Shown piece after piece: positions 38,948-50,429 of a stretch of 64,000 bases of DNA. The notes beneath the pieces were generated by a model. It was not told the DNA's origin and did not search any database. It saw only the letters and a program-made list of their open reading frames with translations. This stretch comes from Cornus controversa (lineage: Eukaryota; Streptophyta; Magnoliopsida; Cornales; Cornaceae), in NCBI GenBank assembly GCA_026545225.1, contig CM048854.1, forward strand, positions 26,146,730 to 26,210,729. The letters run 5' to 3'. Each line of letters starts with the position of its first letter. Positions within the stretch are counted from its first letter, which is position 1. A program made the position numbers and the translations under genes.

Positions 38948-38993
<46 letters not shown>
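38876..38993. repeat. Microsatellite-rich 5' region of MO-A
   Basis: (CT)n directly upstream of the ATG, then (AT)n at about 38949-38983 and (CA)n. These probably lie in the 5' UTR and core promoter. The equivalent MO-B region is also repeat-rich but arranged differently. Confidence 0.8.
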
Positions 38994-38994
<1 letters not shown>

Positions 38995-39179
38995 CACACA
39001 CACGCAAATACACAAACACACACAATGACACCGGTCAAAAAATTCAGTTGACTGGGCTAGTCTTGGAATACAATAAAAGATTTTCAAACTTCCATAAATT
39101 CATAATAAACAAAATAATTTTGACCTTAATAGATATTTCCATCAAAAAAATTGCTTACATCCACTTCTGAATTTATGAT

Positions 39180-39969
39180 ACCTATCAAGGGCCCTGTGGG
39201 GGCAGACCCTCCCAGTTGACATTTGATTATTTTAATTATTATATATGATTTTTGTTAAAAATTTGAAAATGCCTCCACTCAATTATTGAAAATAGTTTAC
39301 TATATAATTAATAGTCCGTAAATTCAACAGTCTGTGTAATGGGACTTCCTTGCCAGCAAGCGGACGGCAGTAAAAAAAAAATCCGGAGTGGGGAGTGAAT
39401 GAAATGTGAATTGAGTTTGAGAAGTGCTTGAATAAGGATTGATTTATTCTTTGACATGATTGAAATAGAATTTGTATAGCATGATTTTGTGTTGAGTTCT
39501 GATGTTTTCATCTTTATTTACTATTTATCATGTTCTCATCACCCTTTTTTGTGGCATCTCGTAAATTAATTACTAATGATGAAGCAGAATTTTGTTGTGA
39601 CCTCGACGGAAGACTTAGCCCGCAAAGACAAGGAAGAGAGTAACCGGAAAGGCACCAATGTGATATACTCCGACGATCAAGTTAGAACAAGATTATTATA
39701 AAAAGTATAAAAAGAAGCGAAGTCCAATAGTTTGCATAGTTTTAGATATGCCCCAACTCTCCTTCTTATAGACTGACAAAGCGAAAGCTGTGAATGTTTG
39801 TGCACAAACAAGAACAATTTTGAATCTACAAAATTAGAATAAATTGCACACATAAGTTGTAAATAAATATAATATTTTATTGATTATTGAATATGTTAAT
39901 TTATTATCCCTGCAGTAGATATATTTATAATAGAAGAACTTAATCACCAAGAAAACAAACATTGACCTG
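39180..39969. repeat. Duplicated spacer, copy A (between MO-A and MO-B)
   Basis: 39180-39300 matches 46200-46340, and about 39310-39969 matches 56610-57247. Shared words include CAAGCRGACGGCA, CGATGATCAAGTTAGAA-like and TGAATGTTTGTGCAC. The spacer is therefore part of the tandem duplication. Its last part forms the 3' flank and probably the 3' UTR of MO-B. Confidence 0.85.
39876..39881 (-). terminator. Possible polyadenylation signal of MO-B
   Basis: AATAAA on the minus strand, about 350 bp beyond the MO-B stop codon. The same hexamer is kept in the homologous spacer near 57160. Confidence 0.35.
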
Positions 39970-40231
39970 AGAAGGTCTAAAGATAGAGGCTCCAAATGCC
40001 ACAACATAACAACCAGAAACAGGAAAACACTTTGAACCCAAATATACAGCAATAGCAGCAGCAAATATATGATTCTGATCACATAGCTCAAGTCATTCCA
40101 AATGGAGACATCTAAAGAAACAGAGGTAAATACTTGGGACATATTGTGTTTTAAGTTACATGAAAAACATTTGTACAATCATAGCAGCAGCAACATTAAA
40201 GTAACAATGTATTCAAATTAAAGTTTATGCA

Positions 40232-43200
40232 TCAAAGGCGTCCACAGTCATATCTGGTATGATAACTTGAGTTTCTAAAGAAAATAGCCATGACGACAAA
40301 ACAAACAAGTTTTATCAGCAATGATGAGGTTTCCAATAGCATACCAGTAAGGTAAGTTTGTGTTGACAATTGCACCAGCCTCATTCTCCGTTCTTTCAGA
40401 TATTGATCCATTGCTTCTCCAACTTGGTGCACCATCATCTGCCTCCTCCCACTATTGCTCGGATAAACAACACTCATCTTCTGTGCCAGGCATCTAGCAA
40501 GCACAATCGCATCTTCTAAACCTGCCGAGCCACCCTGTCCCAGGAATGGGCCCATTGCATGCATAGCATCACCGGCTACTGTCACTGTTCCTTTCCGAAA
40601 CCTTCCAAGTAGCACGTCCCATGGTGGACGATACCATAAGCGTGTGAGAGACAGTGTGTTCAGGTCACTGTTTTTTACCACTTCTGTTAATTTTGTTGGG
40701 AAACCACTTATTGATTCCAAAGCTGATTGTCTGATGAGCTCCGCATCCCCCCAAACTTTTGCATCTGTCCATGTAAATAACAGCCATTAAGAATGCAAGA
40801 CACAAAACCAATATATATATTTTTTAAAAGAACCAATTAGGTAGTAGAAGAAGAAACAAATTGGCATTTTAAAGGTTAGTTGTACAAATTAAGATCTCTG
40901 ACCAACTGGTATAGTTATTATTCCAATTAATTTGAAGCCTAACAACGATTGCACCAGAACAAATGTTTGAGTCATCTAGTAATAACTTGTTTGATGGTGG
41001 TGGTTATTTTGGCCAACTTTCTTTAATTCAAAATTCTTTGAATTGCAAAGAAAAGGGATGTGTGGAACAACTTATTTGTAATACTCCGCTCCAACACATG
41101 GTACGATATTGTTCGCTTTGGGCTTAGTCCGCAAGATTTTGTTCTTGGGTTTTACCCCAAAATGCCTCATACTATTTGGAGAGAACACACTATATATAAG
41201 CACATCCCTTTCTCCACACCCAGACGATGTGGGATTGAACACCCTATATCCTGTCAGTGCGGTAGCTCAGTCCAGTGTCTCTTCTTACACCCGTCCACAA
41301 CGGTTACTATATCATTGCTTACCCACCATTTGTTGCAAGACACTTTCCCCAAAAGTAATACTAATTGGGCTAAAACGTTCAACTTTATGCATTTGGGGAT
41401 ACAATAAAATTTAAGTCCAATTACCCAATTGCTTGGCCTCCATAATTACTACTCATGTATTATTCCTATGGTGGCCTGGTGTCTAGAGCTTTATTTTTAT
41501 CAATAACATAGCAATTAGGTAGTGTTTGGTCATTCGAAGTACTACTGTTCTTGCTTTGAGAAAAATTAACCATTTTTTTTTTCCTTTCTTTGAGTAATTG
41601 CTACAGAATGCCAGATATGTTACTTACAAAGGAAAAAGATCTAAACATAAAAACATGTAAATATGCATTTCACTTGTAAGCAATGATGCAAATTCAACCC
41701 CAGTAGTCTAGAGTTTACCCATAAAAGTCAATTGCTGAACTACGAACCAGAAGACTAACTCATCATTAATTGGAACTCTTCCCACTAAAATGTTCCCTCT
41801 CCTCATTCGGACTAACTCATGGGTAAATGTGTGACCATTTGGATAATTCGTCAAACCTCTCATCGCGCATATAGTGGAAAATTTTGTAGGCTTTAGCTCA
41901 AGGAATTCTGCAACTACTGACTTGGCTCCATCACATCCGATCAAAACCTGTGACATGGTGAGTAAAAACATAAAATACAATTTTCTTATTTATCTGTATC
42001 TTAGTATCAAGACCACATTGAAATTACAATTTTCTTATTGTTTTTGTGCTGATTTCTGTTAAGAATTTATCCTTGGTTGCAATTTGAAAAGATAGTCCAT
42101 TATCTATACTAGAAGAGTGTGCTCTTAATTACCCAAAATCATCTAACTGTTCAAATTTAGGAATATGTTAATCTCTTAGGTGTAATCATCAATGGAAAAG
42201 TTTGCACTTCTTGATTGGAGGTGATGTGAATGACGAACAAGTTGGATTTGATGATTCATTATCTCTTCTTCATGAAGTTTCATTTCATTTGAGTTCGAGA
42301 ACTGATTACTGTATTTCTCAAATTTAAGTTCACAAAATTGGAGCCTAAAATAATGCAATTAGGTTAAAATGTGATTGATTCTTATAAAAATTGATTTAAA
42401 CTTAATTCTTATAAAAAATAGAAACTGAAATGAGCAACAATACCTTGGCCATAACAGCACTCCCATCATGAAGCTGAAGAATTGGATAAGAAGTTAGAGG
42501 GTCCAATTTTATAGAGACTACTTGGCATCCAAAACGTATTGTACCAACTGGCAATGCATCCGCTAAGGATTTGATCAAGTCACTCCGTTTCAAGCAACGA
42601 GCTTCACCAGACGGTCCAGACCTATCAAAGTTAAAAATTTACTTTGCTGATGGGAAATATCTAATTCTTGTCTTCTTCTTTTTTTTTTTTCCTTTTTTTC
42701 TTTTTAATTATGTTCAATGTTCTTTAACTTCTGGTTCATTGTCTTTGTAAAAAAATTTCGACATAATTTTATTATGTAGGTTACATTTATGGACAATTCT
42801 ATTACTGGAGTATATATACACAACATGTATTCATGTATATATATGTATGTTCTTGGGATTTAAATTAGAACACAACGTTTATGAACTTACCCGAATGATG
42901 TTTCTCTTTGCTTAGCCTTGTCTAGCAGTATATCTCGCATCCTATGCACAAAACCGGGAGTTAGAGAAATACAAATGATGCTAGGATACGCAAATGTATG
43001 AACGTTCATGTCAATATCTATTGCCACATGTTACCCCCTCATTAACCATTCAGTAATAAATTTGAAATAGAGATATTTTGTAATACAAATGCAGATAGTG
43101 TTTGTTCACAGCTATGACAACGCAAGCTAATACAATCCCACTTATGACCCAAAATAAGTACCATAATGAATGCATGATGTTGGGCTAGATACAACCACAG

Positions 43201-43261
43201 CCTTGGTGCTCTACATGTACCATAATGTGTGTATCTGTGTATACTTATATCTATCTATCTA

Positions 43262-43327
<66 letters not shown>

Positions 43328-44902
43328 CATATACCCATGAACAAGAAGAGCTGTTTCTCTGAGCTTAGAACCCACACCGAGCTGATCGAGAGCACGCCAT
43401 CCATTAGGCAAAATGGCAATAGCTGCCCCTGTTGTACGCAAGGTCTCTGATCTTTCCAAAACCACGCTTCTAATACCCTTCCTGCAAATTGCTCATGTAG
43501 TAAACACTCGTCAACTAAATGAGGATGGCAAAACACTCTGCTCCACCCGTAGAAAACGGTTTTGGGGGGCTCCCCGGGCTTGTGCGGTCAGATACGGGTA
43601 ACAATCGAGAATTTTTCATAGGTACAAGTTTATACAAAATTATCTTTGTTAACAATTGAGAATTTTTCATAGGTACAAGTTTATACAAAATTATCTTTGT
43701 TGGAAGAATGTTAATGTTTATTTAGTACAATTGTGTAAATATTATTGAAAGAATGTCTATTTGATTTATGTTATTAAATATAAGTTTTTAAAATTTGAGT
43801 GAAGAAATTATAAAAAAAAAAAAATTTTGAGTTGAAATTTAAACACAACAGGTGGAATGAGAGAAACTTAAATGGGGTGGGGGCAAGAAGGGAGAGGGTT
43901 TTGGTTAATGCTTTTACACGGAGACAAAGCAGGAAAACTTAAACAGGGTCGGGGACAAGGACGGAGCGGAGAAACTTAAATTTGGAAGGGGTAGGAACCC
44001 AGCTTACCCAAACCCGTCTTGTTGTCATCCCTAATTTGAATCAATAATACAACAATTACATAAATGTGTTGAATTCTTATTTTAATGGTTTTGCAATATT
44101 GCAACACCGTGTAATATGTTACATGAGTGTTATCGTATTGTGTGAGTATTACATTGTTCTTGCATTGAAAGTTACATATGTGATGTAACTTGTTACATTG
44201 TAATGTAGTGTATTGCATCTTTTAATTTAGCGAAATTCTAAATTTTATGAAATTATTTCATGAATTTCTATCATGAATGATGTGAAAGATGATAATACCA
44301 TTCAACTCACCATTTAATTGTCATATCATTCATGATAGAAATTTATGAAATAATTTCATGATGTGTAGCGTTGCTCTTTAATTTAATAATGTATAGAATT
44401 GGCACACGACAGGTGAGGAATAGTAAAGGATTGGGATTCCTCGAATTTAGGCCCTCCATATGTCATTTAAATGACTTGGATAAAATTACAACTATAATAT
44501 AATTCTAGAGTTTATCTAAATTACAAGGTGTTCACTTGTTCGTTTAAAAATTGCAATAAACTTTTTGTCAAAATGTAAAGTAAAATTACATTGATTTCTT
44601 TTGAGTTTTTGTCATAGGAAGAGAATTTTATCAGTAGCACATGTGAATGGTAAAGATCACTTTATGTGGAGTGTGGTTCCAGAGACAACATGAATCCACC
44701 TCATGTTGACTTCTTCTATTAAACATAATTTTGTAGCAGGTTTTACCATAACAATTTTTGTGGATGTAAAAAAATTGAAATTCTAAAATACCAATTTTGT
44801 TTTATTAAAAAATTATCTGATTAAAAAATTATATTTTAGAAGCAAAATAATAAAATTACATGCTTCGCTAGCAAAGTTGGATGAAAGTTAAGGTTAGTGT
44901 AA

Positions 44903-44939
<37 letters not shown>

Positions 44940-45831
44940 TGTAATTATAACAAATCTCAAGAGAAGTTAGTATAATTAATTAAACTATTACCAACCTTAT
45001 CAATTTATTATTTTATCCTTGAGTTATTTTAACACTCATTTATGAAAAATCAAAATGAAATTGGTATTACAAGGATAAAATTGGTATCCTAAAATTTTAA
45101 ATTGCTATATCAGATAATTACCTTTAAAAGAAAGAAAGTTTATTAAAAATCAAGTCTGTTACATAGGAGATGTAACTTTTCAAGCTTCAAATAAGTGGGA
45201 AATGTTGGTACAACATGCAAATTTTTTTTTTTTTTTTTATAGAAAGTTTAAGCAAACACCTGCATAATATTTGCCTCTAACAAGATTAGAACATTCAACC
45301 TCTCCTTATATATATATATATATACATATATCTATTCAACTTTTTCTTTTAAGAAGAGAAATCATGAGAAAATACTACATGGCTGAGTTTGACCGATCAC
45401 AGACCGACACGCAATCAGTTTTATGTTTGTGTGTCTAATTGATAGTGTAGAAATCATGTGATAATTTCTTAAAAGATCATACAATTGAGTTAATGTTCAT
45501 TGGCGTATAACACTCAATTATGCTTATCATTATAAAGAAAATTGATGCTAATTAAACTATAAAATATTGAATATCCCGGAGTTCGGTTATGTCCAATACT
45601 ACTCCGAATAATATCTACTATATTCTTTAATAGTATAAAATAGCAACTAATCATTGGCTGAAATTACTACCTTAAAATACCCGAATAGTTTCTCCAATTA
45701 GACAATTAATGTGAAGAAGAAGAAGAAGATATATAGTGGGAGGAAGTGAACCTGTGAAGGGCAAGTGCGGTGGCGAGGCCACAAATCCCACCGCCAGCTA
45801 TGACAATCTCATTCGGTTCACCTGCATCCAT
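40232..45831 (-). CDS. MO1: FAD-dependent monooxygenase, MO1-like, tandem copy B
   Basis: Exons 45831-45752, 43481-43335, 42941-42891, 42621-42444, 41947-41719 and 40764-40232 give 405 residues. Exon phases are identical to MO-A. All three flavoprotein motifs are present: GGGICG at 13-18, GCDGAKS at about 156-162, and AGDAMHAMGPFLGQGGSAG from about 292. The C-terminus is YDCGRL. By hand count it differs from MO-A at about 30 residues, plus three extra residues at the start of exon 4 (GSGPSGEAR against GTGEAR), about 92-93% identity. Exons 1 and 2 encode identical protein in both copies. Introns are extensively rearranged between copies: a TRIM solo LTR in intron 5, a MITE in intron 1, and losses of about 540 bp in intron 2 and 360 bp in intron 4 relative to MO-A. 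It appears functional; substrate unknown. Confidence 0.92.
41077..41311 (-). mobile_element. TRIM solo LTR in intron 5 of MO-B
   Basis: About 235 bp matching, in reverse orientation, the 250-bp LTRs of the TRIM array at 59902-60789. Shared words include ACACTATATATAAGCACATC, CCAACACATGGTAYGATATTG and GGCCTCATACCATTTG-like. Possible 5-bp duplication TTATT (41072-41076) and TCATT (41312-41316). MO-A intron 5 lacks it, which marks it as an insertion after the gene duplication. Confidence 0.85.
43262..43326 (-). repeat. (AT)n(AG)n microsatellite at the intron 2 donor of MO-B
   Basis: Counterpart of 36289-36347, with a longer (AT) and shorter (AG) part. It lies only a few bases inside the intron. 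Confidence 0.9.
43601..43701. repeat. 51-bp tandem duplication in intron 1 of MO-B
   Basis: Two units starting at 43601 and 43652, each with GAGAATTTTTCATAGGTACA. They differ by about one base. MO-A has a single diverged copy near 36700. Confidence 0.88.
44230..44376. mobile_element. Mutator-like MITE in intron 1 of MO-B
   Basis: 147 bp with long inverted repeats: CATGAATTTCTATCATGAAT at the left is mirrored by ATTCATGATAGAAATTTATG at the right. It is flanked by a perfect 9-bp duplication TTTAATTTA (44221-44229 and 44377-44385). MO-A keeps the empty site with one TTTAATTTA (near 37254-37262). The right terminus GAGCAACGCTACAC (minus strand) resembles known Mutator-type MITE ends. The 9-bp duplication fits Mutator. 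Confidence 0.88.
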
Positions 45832-45900
45832 CTCTCTCTCTATCTTCTCTCTAAAGGAGTGAACTGTACTAGCGGTCGTTTCTATCTTTTAAGTAATAAA

Positions 45901-46110
45901 CAATGTCAACTCCAAGTGTAATTCATTGTGGATCTCTCTCTCTCTCCCTCCCTCTCTCTCTCTCTCTCTATACATATATACACACACACAATGACACCGG
46001 TCAACAATGCCAACTCCAAGTGTTATTCATTGTGATCTCTCTCTCTCCCTCCCTCTCTCTCTCTCTGTACATATATACACACACAAACACACACAATGAC
46101 ACCGGTCAAA
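45901..46110. repeat. 103-bp tandem duplication in the 5' flank of MO-B
   Basis: Units start at 45901 and 46004 (CAATGYCAACTCCAAGTGT). Each contains (CT)n, a TACATATATACAC stretch, and ends ATGACACCGGTCAA. MO-A has one copy of the final part. The unit carries TATA-like and CT-rich sequence, so it may double promoter elements about 70-280 bp upstream of the MO-B start codon. Confidence 0.85.
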
Positions 46111-46747
46111 AAATCATTTGACAGGGCCAGTCTTGGAACATAATAAAAGATAAACAAATGAATTTTGACATTAATTGATATTTCCATCAAAAATTGCTTA
46201 CATCCACTTATGATACCCATCAAGGGGCCTGTGGGGGCGGACCCTCCCAGTAGACATTTGGTTATTTTACTTACCATATATAATTTTTGTTAAAAATTTA
46301 AAAATATCCTTCTCTCAACTATTGAAAATACTTCACTATATATTTTTATTTTCGATTTTTTTAATTCAAAAGATAGTGAAGTAACCATCTCTTTCTTCAC
46401 CGTCCTATATTCATTACTAATCACTTCGCGTTCACTCATAGTAATTTCTCGTCCATCCTCTCTCTTTTTTGTAAATGTAATAAACAAAAATATTATCAAT
46501 TAAATTATATTTTTATATTTATCATTTTATTTAAAAATAAATTATCTTTAATGCCCCCATCCACACACACAAACAAAAGGACCCCCAAAAGAAATTTTGA
46601 ATCGGTCAGTTCTCATGGTCATCCAAATGCGAAATTAAATACTAGTAGTTGGGGTCTTAGATGGTGAGAGTAAAGATATAGCCATAAGTGCTGCAACTAA
46701 CACTACCAACAGTTTCATAAATGCTGAGAGTTACCAAGTCTGCATTT
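46111..46747. repeat. Duplicated spacer, copy B, left part
   Basis: 46111-46340 matches 39040-39300. The rest (46341-46747) has no counterpart in spacer A, so either A lost it or B gained it. Ends at the Sirevirus insertion. Confidence 0.7.
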
Positions 46748-47711
46748 TTTTTTTTTGGGGGGCGGGGGGGTGTGTGGTGGTGAATAGGGTAATTGACCAA
46801 CAATACAATCAAATTTAAGAATTAAAGGTGGGGGAGGGAGGGGGGGGGGGTATTTGACCAACAATAGAATCAAATTTAAGAATTAAAAAAAATATGCAAT
46901 ATATAATGAGATAATGATATAATTAAACAAGCACAATATAAATAAGTAAGGGATAGAGAGATTCAAACACTATCAACACAAGGATGTAGTGTGGTTCGAA
47001 AACTCCTACTCCACGACTCAAGATCTCTCTTGAGTTTTTTTTTAATCCACTATGACTCTTCCTTGTCGGTGGAGAGCAAACCCTTACAATAGAAAACACA
47101 AGCTCCTTCTTGCTAAGTGAACTCTTTCATTTAGTCTTCTAGGGTTCAACAACCCTTTACAACTGATGTAGAACAGAATTTGTGATACAACGAATATCTC
47201 TCAAAGAAGAAAACACAATTTCAAGCTCTCAATACTATAGTTAAAGTTGAATCACAATTTTGAAGTTCAAGTGTATTGAATGATGGTAGATTGCAATGAA
47301 TGTTGCTCAATAAATGCTCAAGTGTTGGTGTATCTTCATAAATGCAGAACATATTAATATATATAGAGCCTTTGAAAAATATAATTGTTGGAAGGTAGTT
47401 GTAAGCATTAAATACACTGAACAAGCTATTGTATTCAAATTTAGCTACTTTCAGTCGGCTGAAAATAAAGTTTCAGTCAGTTGAAAATGTGCTCTACAAA
47501 CATCGAAGCCTACTGTCATTTTCAGTCGCCTGAAAGTGCATTTTTGGCAAGTTGAAACTGAACTTTCAGCAAGCTTAAAGTTGACTTTCAACAAGCTCAA
47601 ACTTGACTTGTGTTAGAAGAATTTTTAACAAAGTGTAGGAAAGACTTTTGATATTTGAAAATGTCCCTAAGGCTTTAAGGCTAATTTATTAGTGATAAAA
47701 TGACCAATAGA

Positions 47712-47748
<37 letters not shown>

Positions 47749-48084
47749 AATGCATCATGGTCATGATATGCAAATGAGCTTCAAACAAGTTGTTCAAAAA
47801 TAACTTTGACAAATTAAGTCTTATCTCTCACCAAGCTATAACTATCCCATTTCTTCTTGATTGAATATGTCTTGAAGCTTTGAGGTACTTCCTTCTTCTT
47901 CAATGAATGCTTCTCTCATGTTATTGTCTCATTTCATGATCATTCCACAGTGTGAATACTTTCTTTGTTTGTGACAGTTATCCTAAGTAATCACTCAATT
48001 TAGATGTTAGTATTTAATATTATTAATGATTTGTTATCATCAAAATTACTAGATTGCCCTTAGGTTAAAACCTTTAGGTCAACA
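46748..48084 (-). repeat. 3' LTR of the Sirevirus-type element
   Basis: Pairs with 55285-56540. The inner end is exact (AACA next to the purine tract). The outer end is disturbed by long G and T runs and a short local duplication around 46790-46880. Confidence 0.85.
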
Positions 48085-48999
48085 ATCTCCCCCTTTTTGA
48101 TGGTGACAAATCATTGATGTGTTCTAAGCAAATGTGGAGTTGCATTTAAAAATGCTCCCCCTATCAATATGCACAATTTGAACACAATATTGAAGAAATG
48201 ACAATTCTAGCATGTCTTTACATGGTATATGCATTTGTAAGCTCATAAGCATGCTTCAAATGTAAATTCAAGATAAGCACATTGATCATGATATTTATGT
48301 ATAGAGATAATCAATCTCCCCCTATCGATATACTTTCATTCAAAAGGATAACCACATATAATGTGAAGTTTGTGACGGAAAAGATATTTCAATTCCACAA
48401 CTCAACAAATAAACCATCAATCATATCCCATCCTCCTTTAAGCATCAATCATCAAAAGTTATATCATTGAATTCTCATAGCATTTATAATGCAACTCATG
48501 TATGCATTAATCATCACACAATTATCATTGAATTCACAAGAATAAACATAAGTATAATCATGATATAATATTGAAAGATATTTCATAAAAAGGCATCAAA
48601 ACATTAAAGCATGGATGTTTAAAATATATTCATAATAAATGCCATAGTTCATTCAAAAGTTATAACAATCAAAATATAATGTATAAGTTCAACAAGAAGC
48701 ATAATGGCATATCATAAAAGTTAAACTAACCTCATAAACTAACACATCATCATGTTTTTCTCCCCCTTTGGCAACATAAAAAAGAAGGGGTAGAACTAAT
48801 GTCATCGCGAAGAGCGAGGAAGAATGGAGAAGTAAAGCTGAATATCAGCTAGCCTTTTAGTGATGTCATGAAGTTGTTTCCAAGTGGCCTCTGAATCTTC
48901 TTGGTAATCAGTCCTAAATTGCACAAGATCATTGCTCAAAGTGTCCGGTCCTACGAGCAATGACAAGCTGGTCATCCATCCGGGATATAAGTTGGCTCA

Positions 49000-50020
49000 T
49001 CATTAAGGAGTGAGCATCCATGAGAAGTGGATCATCCGTAGGCTTAGACGCAGATTGCTTAGCCTCTTCCTATTCTTCCTCATCATCATCGATTTCTTCT
49101 TCATCTTCATCTTCTTCACCTTCACCAAGAATAGGGACTGCACCTCTAGGATAATGCCAATAACCATTGGCATCTTACTCCATTTTCATAAGCATGAGGG
49201 TTGTATCATTTAGAAAGTCTCTTTATCCAACAGTCCAAGATTCCTCCTCAAAAAGATCCACTTGGTGTGCCTCGAAAATCTGTGTAAGGGGCAAGGCATA
49301 GTAGCATCATGTGGTGATAAATGATATGAGCAAGATCCAAGTTTTTTCCATTGAGCAAACATCAGATGATGAAGACTTCCATGTAAGTGACATCTAAACG
49401 ACCACCAGACTTGGGCAGAATAGTGTATGACATTATATTGTGCAGAAGTCTAGCCTCAAATGTCAATCTATTCGCATATATTCTTCTAATACTAGTGATA
49501 GATTGATCATTGCATATTTGTCGGACAGCCGTGAGTGGATCAAAACCATGAACATGTGCCCAATTGTGTGTCTGAAAAAATTAAAAGTCTCATTTGGCAA
49601 TCCTTAGGTGAGTTCGGAGTTCTGTTTTTGAAAAGGAGATTTTCTTCCCTTTGGCAAATGAGACTAACTCTATAGAGTCTGTGTCTTCTTCCAAATGTGC
49701 ACAAAAAATTCTAACAAGCTTCGGGAAGCAGGTTTTTGAAGTGAAACAAATTTTTCCCACCCGATGGCATTGAACAAAGCATAGGTGTTTAAATGATGTT
49801 TAGCACAAATGGTAGGATTAACAATCTTACCTTTGGCCACAAGCTTGTTGATGAAATCCTTTTCATATACCACTTTGATTTCAGGGGATGTAAATAATCT
49901 AAGATTTGGTGCCACAAGAGGAGTTGAGCTTTCACCAGCATTATGTCTCCCTTTGGTGTGTCTCTCATCTGCTAGGCACACATTTGAGCATTTCTTTATA
50001 AATGAGCGAGGAGACATAGT
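49000..50020 (-). pseudogene. Extra 3' ORF of the Sirevirus-type element (remnant)
   Basis: Lies after RNase H and before the purine tract, in element orientation. Readable stretches include FINKLVAKGKIVNPTICAKH, LFNAIGWEKFVSL and RLTFEARLLHNIMSYTILPK. Sireviruses are known for an additional ORF here, often called envelope-like or plant transposon protein domain. Its role is not established. Broken. Confidence 0.6.
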
Positions 50021-50196
50021 GAGATATGGAAGTGGAGAAAAGTGGGGATGGAGGAGTGAAGTTAAATGAAAGAGATGAGACTAGTTAGAGAGAGAGGATA
50101 GAGGCAAATTCTGGGGTGAAAAGGAGTTGCAGAGGCTAGGGTTAAGTGCTGCATGAAATGAGAAGATGATGGAACTGATATATATATAGATCGACA

Positions 50197-50370
50197 CTTT
50201 TAGGCGGTTAAAAGTTGAGTTTCAGGCGACTGAAAATGGTGTTTCAGGCGGCTGAAAGGTGATTTTAAGGCGATTGAAAGTCGTGTTTCAGTCGACTGAA
50301 AGTTTATTTTCAAGCGACTGAAAGTGGTATTTCAGTCAGCTGAAGGGTCAATTTCAGGCGGTTGAAAATA
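50197..50370. repeat. Array of about eight near-palindromes (TTTCAGKCGRCTGAAA)
   Basis: Units of 16-18 bp spaced about 22-24 bp apart, each of the form TTTCAG-NCRN-CTGAAA. The unit at 50286-50301 is a perfect palindrome. The array lies between the extra ORF and the 5'-proximal coding parts of the same element. The same motif class recurs in both LTRs (about 47449-47615 and 55922-56090). Confidence 0.9.
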
Positions 50371-50429
50371 GTAGAGGATGAAATTTGAAGTGTGAGATCA
50401 AGTATAGATCACCTCATTCTTTTTTTCCA

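Noticed and set aside
50197-50370. CRISPR array from short regular palindromic repeats
   Set aside because: Units are imperfect, there are no proper spacers or cas genes, and the array lies inside a plant retrotransposon.
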